Position numbers and translations under genes: made by a program. DNA of 64,000 nt from Siminovitchia fordii DSM 16014 = CIP 108821 (GTDB lineage Bacteria; Bacillota; Bacilli; Bacillales; Bacillaceae_C), in NCBI RefSeq assembly GCF_000374565.1, contig NZ_KB894685.1:186001-250000 (forward strand), given 5' to 3'. Numbering within the stretch: the first letter of the stretch is position 1; each line of letters starts with the position of its first letter. Under the pieces are notes generated by a model, which made no database searches, was not told the origin of the DNA, and saw nothing but the letters and a program-made list of their open reading frames with translations. Shown here piece after piece: positions 48,903 through 56,695 of the stretch.

Positions 48903-50336
48903 ATGAACAAGGGAAATTTGCTTCAGGAGCTTGAGATTTACCGCTCATTCCTTCAATACTCTGATATCCTTTTCTCGTTTCATTCAGTTGATGGAGACTT
49001 TACATATGTGTCACCGACTTCATATCCCTTACTTGGATATAAACCAGAGGAACTGCTCAATTCCTGCCTCTACGATTTTTCTCATCCGGGTGACAGAAAA
49101 AAGTTAAAAGATATTTGTTTCGCTCAAACCTATGAAAGGATCAAATATCGTTTCTGCCGTAAAGAAGGCGATTATATATGGTTGGAAACCACATTGATAC
49201 CGTATTCCGGAATCGATGAGCAAAGAGGATTCTCCTGTATTTCAAGGGATGTGACGAATCAGATTGCAACTGAAGCGCAGTTAGAGGAAAATAAAGAAAT
49301 GTACCGCCTTCTCGTTGAAAATTTTCAAGATACTGTCGGTATCATCACTAAAAGCGGACACTGGATTTACATTAACGATACAGCCAAGAAATTGTTCGGC
49401 GTTACAAGAAAAGAAGAAGTGATCGGCAAGTCGATCTTTGACTTCATATATGCTGCATCTCATGAAGAAATAGAGCGTCAGTTAGCGCAGAATGGGATAA
49501 ATGGAGCCTTTGAACTTACTGTTTCAAGACATGACGGACTCAAAAAGTATGTACAGGTCAAGCTGATTCCGACGATTTATAAAGAAAGGGAAACCTTTCA
49601 AATCTTGATCAGGGATTTGACCAATCAAAAGAAGGCTGAAGAAATCATGCACAGGACAGAGAAACTGTCCGTTGTAGGACAGCTTGCTGCAGGAATCGCT
49701 CACGAAATCCGGAATCCTCTGACAGCCATAAAAGGCTTTACTCAATTGTTAAAAAAAGAGGATAATAATGACTATCTTGAAGTTATGTTGAGTGAATTGG
49801 AGCGTATCGAAGACATTGTAAGTGATTTATTAATTTTGGCAAAACCTCAGCCTTCCAAAAAGGAACAAGTTGATATTGGGCTGTTGCTGGATGAAACTGT
49901 TGATCTCTTCCGTTCGGAGGCTATTCTTCATAATGTAGAGATCTTTTCCGAAATAGAATTGACCACACCTTTTATAAAGGGTGAATCCAATAAATTAAAA
50001 CAGGTTTTTATCAATTTATTGAAAAATGCCATTGAAGCCATGCCGGATGGTGGTAAAATTACCGTTAGCGCCATTAGGACAAACAATGAACAAATCGTGG
50101 TGAAAATCATGGATGAAGGCATCGGTATTCCGGAAGAGCGAATGCCTAACCTTGGAGAACCCTTTTACAGCACGAAAGAAAAAGGGACCGGTCTGGGCTT
50201 GATGATATGCAATCGGATTATTAAAAATCATGGCGGAACAATGAATATCGAAAGTGAAATTAATAAAGGAACCACAATCAGCGTATTTTTTCCGGCTTTC
50301 AGCCCTCCGGAAAATATGAAAAAATCCCCTGGTTAA
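48903..50336 (+). CDS. soluble PAS-PAS sensor histidine kinase, sporulation-kinase-like
   Basis: 477 aa with no membrane segment. Two PAS domains (about 12-125 and 130-250, the second with ITKSGHWIYINDTAKKLFGV) are followed by HisKA with the phosphoacceptor in HEIRNPLTAIKGF (near 272) and an HATPase domain with INLLKNAIEAMPDGG, DEGIGIP and GTGLGLMI. No response regulator is adjacent, and this soluble PAS layout is that of KinA/KinE-type kinases that feed the sporulation phosphorelay. The role is inferred. RBS AAGGAG before ATG 48903; the stop lies in the terminator stem. Confidence 0.88.
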   Translation: MNKGNLLQELEIYRSFLQYSDILFSFHSVDGDFTYVSPTSYPLLGYKPEELLNSCLYDFSHPGDRKKLKDICFAQTYERIKYRFCRKEGDYIWLETTLIPYSGIDEQRGFSCISRDVTNQIATEAQLEENKEMYRLLVENFQDTVGIITKSGHWIYINDTAKKLFGVTRKEEVIGKSIFDFIYAASHEEIERQLAQNGINGAFELTVSRHDGLKKYVQVKLIPTIYKERETFQILIRDLTNQKKAEEIMHRTEKLSVVGQLAAGIAHEIRNPLTAIKGFTQLLKKEDNNDYLEVMLSELERIEDIVSDLLILAKPQPSKKEQVDIGLLLDETVDLFRSEAILHNVEIFSEIELTTPFIKGESNKLKQVFINLLKNAIEAMPDGGKITVSAIRTNNEQIVVKIMDEGIGIPEERMPNLGEPFYSTKEKGTGLGLMICNRIIKNHGGTMNIESEINKGTTISVFFPAFSPPENMKKSPG

Positions 50337-50368
50337 AGAGCCTGCCTCTTTATCCAGGGGATTTTTTT
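50319..50368. terminator. strong bidirectional terminator between the kinase gene and dapA
   Basis: 12-bp outer stem AAAATCCCCTGG/CCAGGGGATTTT (50321-50332 with 50354-50365) plus an inner stem, flanked by A and T runs. Confidence 0.92.
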
Positions 50369-50379
50369 AAAAGTTGTTG

Positions 50380-51270
50380 TCAGTTATTGGATATCTTCTT
50401 TACAGTATTCAATACACTTTGCAAATCCAATCTTTCTTCTTCAGACAAAGGAACAAGGGGCAGGCGTACAGAGCCTACGTCAAATCCTGTAAGCTGAAGG
50501 GCCGTTTTAATAGGACCAGGGCTTGGAGCTTTAAAGATTCCTCTCATAAACGGAAGCAGTTGTTGGTGTAAGACTGCTGCCCTCGCATGGTCACCTCTTA
50601 AAAACGATTGAACCATGTCCTGCATCTCATTCCCGATAACATGGCTGGCAACAGAAACAACTCCCACTCCACCTATTGAAAGCACCGGCAATGTATAAGC
50701 ATCATCGCCACTGTACAGCATAAAATCATCTTCAGTATTAGCAATGATTTTAGCCATAGCGTCCAGATCGCCGCCCGCCTCTTTGACAGCAACAATATTA
50801 TCAATTTTTGACAGTTCAATAACAGTATCAGGCAATAAGTTGACCGCTGACCTTCCCGGAATATTGTAAAGCATTACAGGCAATTTAGTTGCAGACGCAA
50901 TTGCCTCAAAATGTCTAAACAAACCGGCCTGGTTGGGTTTGTTGTAATAAGGTGCAACCAGCATGATTGCATCTACCCCAAGCTCTTCGGCTTTTTTTGT
51001 CAATTCGATCGATGCATACGTATTATTGCTTCCTGTACCTGCAATAACAGGAACCCTTCCTGCTGCCTCTTTGACAACATGCTCGAAAAGAGCAAGCTTT
51101 TCCTCTGTCGTCAAAGTTGGAGATTCTCCAGTTGTCCCGGCCACTACGAGGGAATCTGTCCCGTTACTGATCAAATGATTTACAAGTTTAGAAGTTTTTT
51201 GGAAATCAATGTTTCCCCTATTGTCAAAGGGTGTCACCATTGCCGTTGATACCCTGCCAAAATGAGCCAT
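50380..51270 (-). CDS. dapA: 4-hydroxy-tetrahydrodipicolinate synthase DapA
   Basis: 296-aa class I aldolase condensing pyruvate with aspartate semialdehyde, the first committed step to diaminopimelate, lysine and dipicolinate. The Schiff-base lysine is in IVAVKEAGGDL, the catalytic tyrosine in MLYNIPGRS, and GTTGESPTL binds substrate. ATG 51270 (MAHFGRVSTAM) follows GAGGTG at the right distance. It lies 11 bp after dapG in the asd-dapG-dapA operon. Confidence 0.97.
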   Translation of the reverse strand: MAHFGRVSTAMVTPFDNRGNIDFQKTSKLVNHLISNGTDSLVVAGTTGESPTLTTEEKLALFEHVVKEAAGRVPVIAGTGSNNTYASIELTKKAEELGVDAIMLVAPYYNKPNQAGLFRHFEAIASATKLPVMLYNIPGRSAVNLLPDTVIELSKIDNIVAVKEAGGDLDAMAKIIANTEDDFMLYSGDDAYTLPVLSIGGVGVVSVASHVIGNEMQDMVQSFLRGDHARAAVLHQQLLPFMRGIFKAPSPGPIKTALQLTGFDVGSVRLPLVPLSEEERLDLQSVLNTVKKISNN

Positions 51271-51281
51271 ACACTCACACC

Positions 51282-52523
51282 TCAATCATATAATTCATAT
51301 TCAATTTTTTCGTTTTGCAATTCAAACACATCATGCAATGCATTCACTGCATTTTCCAATTCATTTCCTTCAACAAGGACCCAGATGGTTGTATGACTGT
51401 CTGCCGATTGAAGGATACGAATTTCTTTTTCTGCCAAGGCGGTTACAATTTTAGCTGTAACCCCAGGGACCCCTGTTATTCCTGCGCCGACTATAGATAC
51501 CTTAGCGCACCTAGGCTCCACAATTGGATCATAACCGGCTGCATTCAATTCGGCAATAGCACGCTCAACGGCGTCTTCGGGGATCGTATAAACTACTCCT
51601 GTAGGCGAAATATTGATAAAGTCCACGCTGATATTTGCATTGGCCATCGCTTTGAAAACTTCAGACTGGAAATGATACTGTCCTTTTTTTGCAGAAACCT
51701 TTATCTGAGAAATATTCTCTAAGAAAGCAATCCCTGTCACTAATTGGTCACGTACTTCGGGCTGCTCTCTTTTTCGGTCCAGTGTAGTAACTAATGTACC
51801 CGGTGAATCAGAATAGGTTGATCTGATTCTAAGTGGTATTTTGGCTTGCATAGCGATTTCGACTGCACGAGGATGAATGACCTTGGCTCCTTGATAAGCC
51901 ATATTGCACACTTCATCGTATGTGACAACTGAAAGCGGACGTGCTTTTTTTACAATACGCGGATCAGCAGTCATCATACCTTCAACATCAGTAAAAATGT
52001 CTATAAATTCCGCATTTAAGGCTGCTCCAAGTGCTGCCGCCGAAGTATCGCTTCCTCCACGGCCGATTGTTGTGATATCACCGTTTTCTGCAGCTCCCTG
52101 GAAGCCTGCAACTACAACTACGTCATATGTCTTCAATTCCTCTTTAAGCCGCTCACAGTTCATTTTTAAAATCTTGGCGTTTGTGAAATCATCATTAGTG
52201 AGAAATCCAGCCTGGGCACCTGACATTGCAGTCGCTTTAATACCTTTCTCATTCAACATATGCGTAAAAACGACACTTGAGATTGTCTCGCCGCAGGATA
52301 CCAACATATCTTTTTCTCTGCCGGTGAGGGTTGTTTTTTTATCTCCAATCAGCCCTAATAAAGTATCAGTTGCATATGGATCTCCTTTTCGCCCCATCGC
52401 CGATACGACCACAACTACCTTATTTCCGCTTTCAAGAGCTTTTTGTATATGTTTTTTTGCATGTGCACGTGTTTCACTATTTTTTACAGATGTTCCGCCA
52501 AACTTCTGAACTACAACTTTCAT
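51282..52523 (-). CDS. dapG: aspartokinase I (DapG)
   Basis: 413-aa aspartate kinase phosphorylating aspartate at the head of the lysine/threonine/methionine/DAP pathway. The kinase motif KFGGTSV lies at residue 7, and FTDVEGMMTADPR and the regulatory ACT pair (SIVGAGITGVPGVTAKIVTA) follow. In B. subtilis DapG is the isoform inhibited by diaminopimelate and is grouped with asd and dapA for cell-wall and spore synthesis; the same grouping is seen here. 21 bp after asd. Confidence 0.95.
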   Translation of the reverse strand: MKVVVQKFGGTSVKNSETRAHAKKHIQKALESGNKVVVVVSAMGRKGDPYATDTLLGLIGDKKTTLTGREKDMLVSCGETISSVVFTHMLNEKGIKATAMSGAQAGFLTNDDFTNAKILKMNCERLKEELKTYDVVVVAGFQGAAENGDITTIGRGGSDTSAAALGAALNAEFIDIFTDVEGMMTADPRIVKKARPLSVVTYDEVCNMAYQGAKVIHPRAVEIAMQAKIPLRIRSTYSDSPGTLVTTLDRKREQPEVRDQLVTGIAFLENISQIKVSAKKGQYHFQSEVFKAMANANISVDFINISPTGVVYTIPEDAVERAIAELNAAGYDPIVEPRCAKVSIVGAGITGVPGVTAKIVTALAEKEIRILQSADSHTTIWVLVEGNELENAVNALHDVFELQNEKIEYELYD

Positions 52524-52544
52524 TCTAACACCCCGATTTAAAAT

Positions 52545-53609
52545 TTAACTGTGTTGCGGCGTCGATACCATGCCCAATTTGACCAAGCTCTCTGCAATTT
52601 GAACCGTATTCAGAGCAGCTCCTTTAAGGAGATTGTCGGATACAATCCACAAATGGAATCCATTTTTTTCATCCAAATCTTCACGGATTCTTCCTACGAA
52701 TACATCATCTTTTCCTGACGCCATTGCCGGCATAGGATAAATCTGCTCATTCGGTTCATCCTGAAGAGTTACACCAGGCGCTTCCGAAAGTACCTGTCTA
52801 ATATTCTCAACAGTCACATCATTTTGTCCAATTTCCACATAGACCGATTCAGAATGTCCCGTTTCGACCGGAAGCCGTACGCAAGTGGCTGCGACCTTCA
52901 AGGTTGGAAGATTCATGATTTTTTTCGTTTCATTGATCATTTTCATCTCTTCCAAAGTATAGCCGTTGTCAGAGAATTGGTCGATTTGCGGAATAGCATT
53001 AAAAGCGATTTGATAGTGTTTTTCCGCCCCGCCCACCGGTAAAATTTCAGGATTGATCTCTTCTTTATCAAGAATAGACTTTGTTTGATTGTTCAACTCT
53101 GCAATCGCTTGAGCGCCCGCACCGGACACTGCTTGATAAGTAGAAACGATTACTTTGTTCAAGCCGAAGGCTTTTCTGATCGGCTCAAGGGCTGCAACCA
53201 TTTGAATAGTCGAACAGTTCGGATTGGCAATAAGCCCCTTATGCCCTTTTAAAGCTGTCTCGTTCACTTCCGGCACAACAAGCGGTACTTCTGGATCCAT
53301 ACGGAATGCACTTGTATTATCTATTACGATTGCCCCTCGTTTCACTGCTTCGGGTGCGAACTTTTTTGATACGCCCCCTCCTGCACTGAATAGGGCAATG
53401 TCTACTCCTTCGAATGATTCGGGAACGGCTTCTTCAACCGTGAGAGTTTCCCCTTTAAACTGGATTTTTTTACCCGCTGAACGTGCTGATGACAGCGGCG
53501 TCAACTTTCGAATTGGAAAGTCCCTTCTCTCCAAAGTATTCAATATTTGTTGTCCCACTGCTCCAGTCGCACCCATGACGGCGACATGATAACCTGTAGT
53601 TTTTTCCAT
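52545..53609 (-). CDS. asd: aspartate-semialdehyde dehydrogenase Asd
   Basis: 354-aa NADPH-dependent enzyme reducing aspartyl phosphate to the semialdehyde. The N-terminal Rossmann motif GATGAVGQQIL, the active-site cysteine in NPNCSTIQMVAAL and the histidine-containing VRLPVETGHSESV segment are intact. ATG 53609 behind an AGGAGAG-type RBS. It is separated from the truncated dpaB upstream by a 170-bp gap containing a strong hairpin. Confidence 0.97.
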   Translation of the reverse strand: MEKTTGYHVAVMGATGAVGQQILNTLERRDFPIRKLTPLSSARSAGKKIQFKGETLTVEEAVPESFEGVDIALFSAGGGVSKKFAPEAVKRGAIVIDNTSAFRMDPEVPLVVPEVNETALKGHKGLIANPNCSTIQMVAALEPIRKAFGLNKVIVSTYQAVSGAGAQAIAELNNQTKSILDKEEINPEILPVGGAEKHYQIAFNAIPQIDQFSDNGYTLEEMKMINETKKIMNLPTLKVAATCVRLPVETGHSESVYVEIGQNDVTVENIRQVLSEAPGVTLQDEPNEQIYPMPAMASGKDDVFVGRIREDLDEKNGFHLWIVSDNLLKGAALNTVQIAESLVKLGMVSTPQHS

Positions 53610-53736
53610 TTGAAAGACTCTCCTCCTAATCCCGGCATACCTGAATTAAGGTTTATAAGGATTATTTCAATAATAATCATTTTAACACATTTTACTCAGC
53701 TGTCGAAATCCTTTTTCTTTAAAATATTGAATTGAC

Positions 53737-53771
53737 GGGAAAAGAAAGATCATTGGCATCCTTCTTTTCCC
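53737..53771 (-). terminator. hairpin downstream of the dpaB remnant
   Basis: Stem GGGAAAAGAA/TTCTTTTCCC (53737-53746 with 53762-53771). It lacks a long T run, so it could be a weak terminator or an mRNA-stability element. Confidence 0.5.
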
Positions 53772-53781
53772 AATATCCATC

Positions 53782-54075
53782 TCATGAAAAGTACCTGAAC
53801 CTCTCAATAATCACCGGTTGTATCTGGTAGCCATTAATGGCGGCTTCCACGGCAGCAGGAAGCATTTCCATCCGGGCAACCATGGAAGTCGGCTTTCTTT
53901 CCGGGTCATCCTGTCCGTATGGAATAAAGTATATATTCTTGGCAGCCATGAGCTTCATCAAATTTACGCCATTCAATCCAAGAGCGTCATTTGTGGAGAT
54001 TCCTAAAACAACAGGCTTTCTGTTCCTCAAAGTGGCTTTGGCAGCCATAAGAACAGGAGAATACGTTAGGCACAC
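53782..54075 (-). pseudogene. dpaB: dipicolinate synthase subunit B, C-terminal half only
   Basis: 97 codons matching the C-terminal half of DpaB/SpoVFB (SPVLMAAKATLRNRKPVVLG, then NDALGLNGVNLMKLMAAKN and IPYGQDDPERKP). Intact DpaB is about 200 aa with an N-terminal flavoprotein domain; here similarity stops near 54060 and upstream sequence is unrelated. An accidental ATG at 54075 opens the frame, with no RBS. DpaAB makes dipicolinic acid in the mother cell. The break marks the junction between the conserved chromosome order and an accessory block; a complete copy may exist elsewhere. Confidence 0.85.
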
Positions 54076-54559
54076 ATATCACTAAAAAAGTTCGTTTCAA
54101 TGTCACCTGATTATTAGTATTATAGTATGTACATTCATGAGAGCGTGACTTTTAGGGAAATAAGGAATTAGAAAAAATGACCATTCAAAATACATATAAT
54201 CCCGCGCTAATTTGAAAAAACGAGGTGAGAAAATGCTGTGTAATGATTATGAGCAAGATAAGCAGTGATTTTTATTAAACAAATAAGCTGTTGATACACT
54301 TGAAAGAATGAAGCATTCATTTTCTACTTCTCTGGTCATTCTTTTTGATACTATCCATTTAACTGTTCACTAAAATAGCCGGAAAAATCAACGCTCTTTA
54401 AAGTCTGTAGAGTTATAATTCGTTATTTTTACTAAATGATGAAATCATGAAATGATAGAACAATTTTATTTTGATTTTAGACTGTATAAAAATAACTGAA
54501 TAATCAGTCAATCAATAATAATTGCTGAATTATATGCCGTTGGGAAAGAGGGGTCTTTT
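54076..54559. other. junction region between the dpaB remnant and the MFS gene
   Basis: About 480 bp, AT-rich. The only gene-like item is an 11-codon frame at 54233-54268 (MLCNDYEQDKQ) behind a good RBS (GAGGTGAG), possibly a leader peptide or the cut start of a lost gene. No insertion-sequence ends recognised. Confidence 0.45.
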
Positions 54560-55741
54560 ATGAACTACCGTGTCTACTTATTAGCCTTTATCGCTTTTGC
54601 GGCAGGGATAGATGAGAATATCATTGTTGGGATCATATCTCTAGTAGCAAGCGATTTAAATGTTACTGTAAGCACTGCAGGACAATTAACCAGTATTTTT
54701 TCCATAGTATTCGCTATCTGTGCTCCCTTATTACTCACATGCACCGCTTCTTATGAGAGAAGAAATTTGCTTCAAATAACAGTTTTGATCTTTGCCCTAA
54801 GTAATTTGATTGCCGCAATGAGCATTAATTATGAAATGCTATTATGTGTACGTATTATTTCTGCAGCTAGTTGTTCCCTTATCATTGTTTTGGCCACGAC
54901 TATAGCATCCTGCATTGTCCCCGATTCTCATAAGGGAAGAGCAATCGGCTTTGTCTTCATGGGGATTAGTGGCTCATTAGTATTAGGTGTTCCCTTCGGA
55001 ATACTCTTAAGTAGCGGATTCGGCTGGCGTGCCCCCTTTATATTTATCGCTATCATTGCTCTTTTACTTGGACTATCTATTAGATTTGTTTTTCCGACGA
55101 TTGAGCCAAAACCAGCGATTCCATTTTCTAAGTATTGGTTGCATTTAAAAAACCGTAAAATGGCAAGTGGTCAATTGATTTCCATTCTAATGATTGGAGG
55201 ACACTTCACTCTGTATGCGTATTTATTACCTTATGTACAAAAACAGTTGCATGTGACTGATACTATGATGAGTGTTGTATTGTTGCTTTTCGGAATTTCT
55301 GCGGTATTCGGAGGATATATCGGTGGTTTGTTGTCTGACCAATTAGGAAGATCACGAGCAGTTGTTTTGATTCCCTCTCTTTTTTTTATATTTTTGGTAA
55401 TTTTGCCATTTATGACAACATCACTGTTTTGGTTTTTGCCGTTTATGATGATTTGGAGCTGTATAAGTTGGATGATTTCACCTGCTGTACAAAACTATTT
55501 GATTCATAATGACCCTAAAAATGGGGATGTGGCTATCGGAGTAAACACGTCTGCAATGCATATAGGTGTGGCTATCGGTTCCGGACTGGGAGGACTGGTG
55601 ATTATGTGGAGTTCGATTGATTACAATGCTTGGGTTGGTAGTTTAGTTGTTGTTCTATCAATTCTATGTGCACTTTATTCTACATCTCGGACACAGGCAT
55701 ACGATACGTCCCCAGTTCAACAGGATAGATCAATAAGGTGA
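54560..55741 (+). CDS. MFS transporter, drug:H+ antiporter-1-like
   Basis: 393-aa major facilitator with 12 hydrophobic segments. The start MNYRVYLLAFIAFAAGIDENIIVG, the first-half loop region (SYERRNLLQI) and a second-half loop motif GGLLSDQLGRSRAV match the sugar-efflux/drug-efflux DHA1 group. RBS AGAGGGG before ATG 54560. Monocistronic on the plus strand. The substrate is unknown; export of a drug or metabolite is the usual role. Confidence 0.88.
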   Translation: MNYRVYLLAFIAFAAGIDENIIVGIISLVASDLNVTVSTAGQLTSIFSIVFAICAPLLLTCTASYERRNLLQITVLIFALSNLIAAMSINYEMLLCVRIISAASCSLIIVLATTIASCIVPDSHKGRAIGFVFMGISGSLVLGVPFGILLSSGFGWRAPFIFIAIIALLLGLSIRFVFPTIEPKPAIPFSKYWLHLKNRKMASGQLISILMIGGHFTLYAYLLPYVQKQLHVTDTMMSVVLLLFGISAVFGGYIGGLLSDQLGRSRAVVLIPSLFFIFLVILPFMTTSLFWFLPFMMIWSCISWMISPAVQNYLIHNDPKNGDVAIGVNTSAMHIGVAIGSGLGGLVIMWSSIDYNAWVGSLVVVLSILCALYSTSRTQAYDTSPVQQDRSIR

Positions 55742-56187
55742 TAATTTTTCAATATATCACTATTTTTTTCTACATTGTATTCATATATTTCTTAACCTTT
55801 CAATTCTTTCAAACATGGGACAAAGGCAGTTCAAGGTAACTGCTCCCTGTTATTGAGACAGGAGGCAAAACACCTTTAAGCAGCCAGCTGCCGACATTAT
55901 ACAGGCGACTGACTGCTTAGGTTGCTTGGTTACGAATTTCTTCGGATATTGCATTAAGTGGGATTTTTCTGTATCAATCTTATGAGCATATCACTTATTA
56001 ATGCAACGTTAGAGTAATCTTTTCATCTGTGTTTTGAAAGACCCCCAAGATTATAATAATAACACCGCTACTGTGATAAACCGTTCTAATATCCTGCTCT
56101 ACCCTTTTTATAAACCACCTAGGAAGTGGCAGAAGTTTTTTAAGAATAGAAACTCCTCTGTCGAGCGTATATAGATTGACACTTTTA
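55742..56187. other. intergenic stretch between the MFS and PadR genes
   Basis: About 450 bp. Contains an imperfect inverted repeat, TTGCATTAAGTG (55955-55966) against CACTTATTAATGCAA about 35 bases later. No gene, terminator or known insertion element was recognised. Confidence 0.4.
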
Positions 56188-56694
56188 TTAAAAGTTTCGA
56201 TTTTCCACTTGATTTATCCAGTTTAAATCTGCTTCTAAATGTAATAACATCCCAGTGATTAATAAATATTTATTTTCATCACCCTGCAGTAATAATTCAG
56301 TTTTTAATTTAGTTAATTCCATCACTTCTTTAATAATCATTGCTTTCTGTTGTTCAAGCATTTGCTTTTCATGGGCAAAGTGAATTTTACGGGCACAGCT
56401 CCATTTAAAGAAAAAGTCCTCTCTTGTCATGTAATAAGGAACAGGTTCCAATAACCATTTTTCCAACTCATTTTTACCTTTTGGTTCTAACTCAAACAAT
56501 TTTCTTTCCTGCTCATCCAATCCTGGGGATGAGACAAGCTGGTCACGGATCAAGCGATCGAGAGTGGTATAAATCTGACCAGGATTGATTTTACCTTTAA
56601 TTCCAAGAAGGGAATCCAATTCTAATTTCAACTCGTATCCATGATGCTTTTGACGGAATAATAACGTTAAGATTCCATATTTTACTGACAACAT
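56188..56694 (-). CDS. PadR family transcriptional regulator
   Basis: 168-aa regulator. The N-terminal winged helix is typical of PadR (VKYGILTLLFRQKHHGYELKLEL, then NPGQIYTTLDRLIRDQLVSS), and a helical C-terminal dimerisation domain has KWLLEPVPYYMTREDFFFKW. It ends the ABC-transporter operon, 1 bp after the permease gene, so it is probably produced together with it and represses it. Candidate operators are the ATACTAAGTAT sites upstream of the ATPase gene. Confidence 0.92.
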   Translation of the reverse strand: MLSVKYGILTLLFRQKHHGYELKLELDSLLGIKGKINPGQIYTTLDRLIRDQLVSSPGLDEQERKLFELEPKGKNELEKWLLEPVPYYMTREDFFFKWSCARKIHFAHEKQMLEQQKAMIIKEVMELTKLKTELLLQGDENKYLLITGMLLHLEADLNWINQVENRNF

Positions 56695-56695
56695 A

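Noticed and set aside
51904-52509. 201-codon plus-strand open frame opposite dapG
   Set aside because: Antisense to a conserved aspartokinase; no RBS and no recognisable family.
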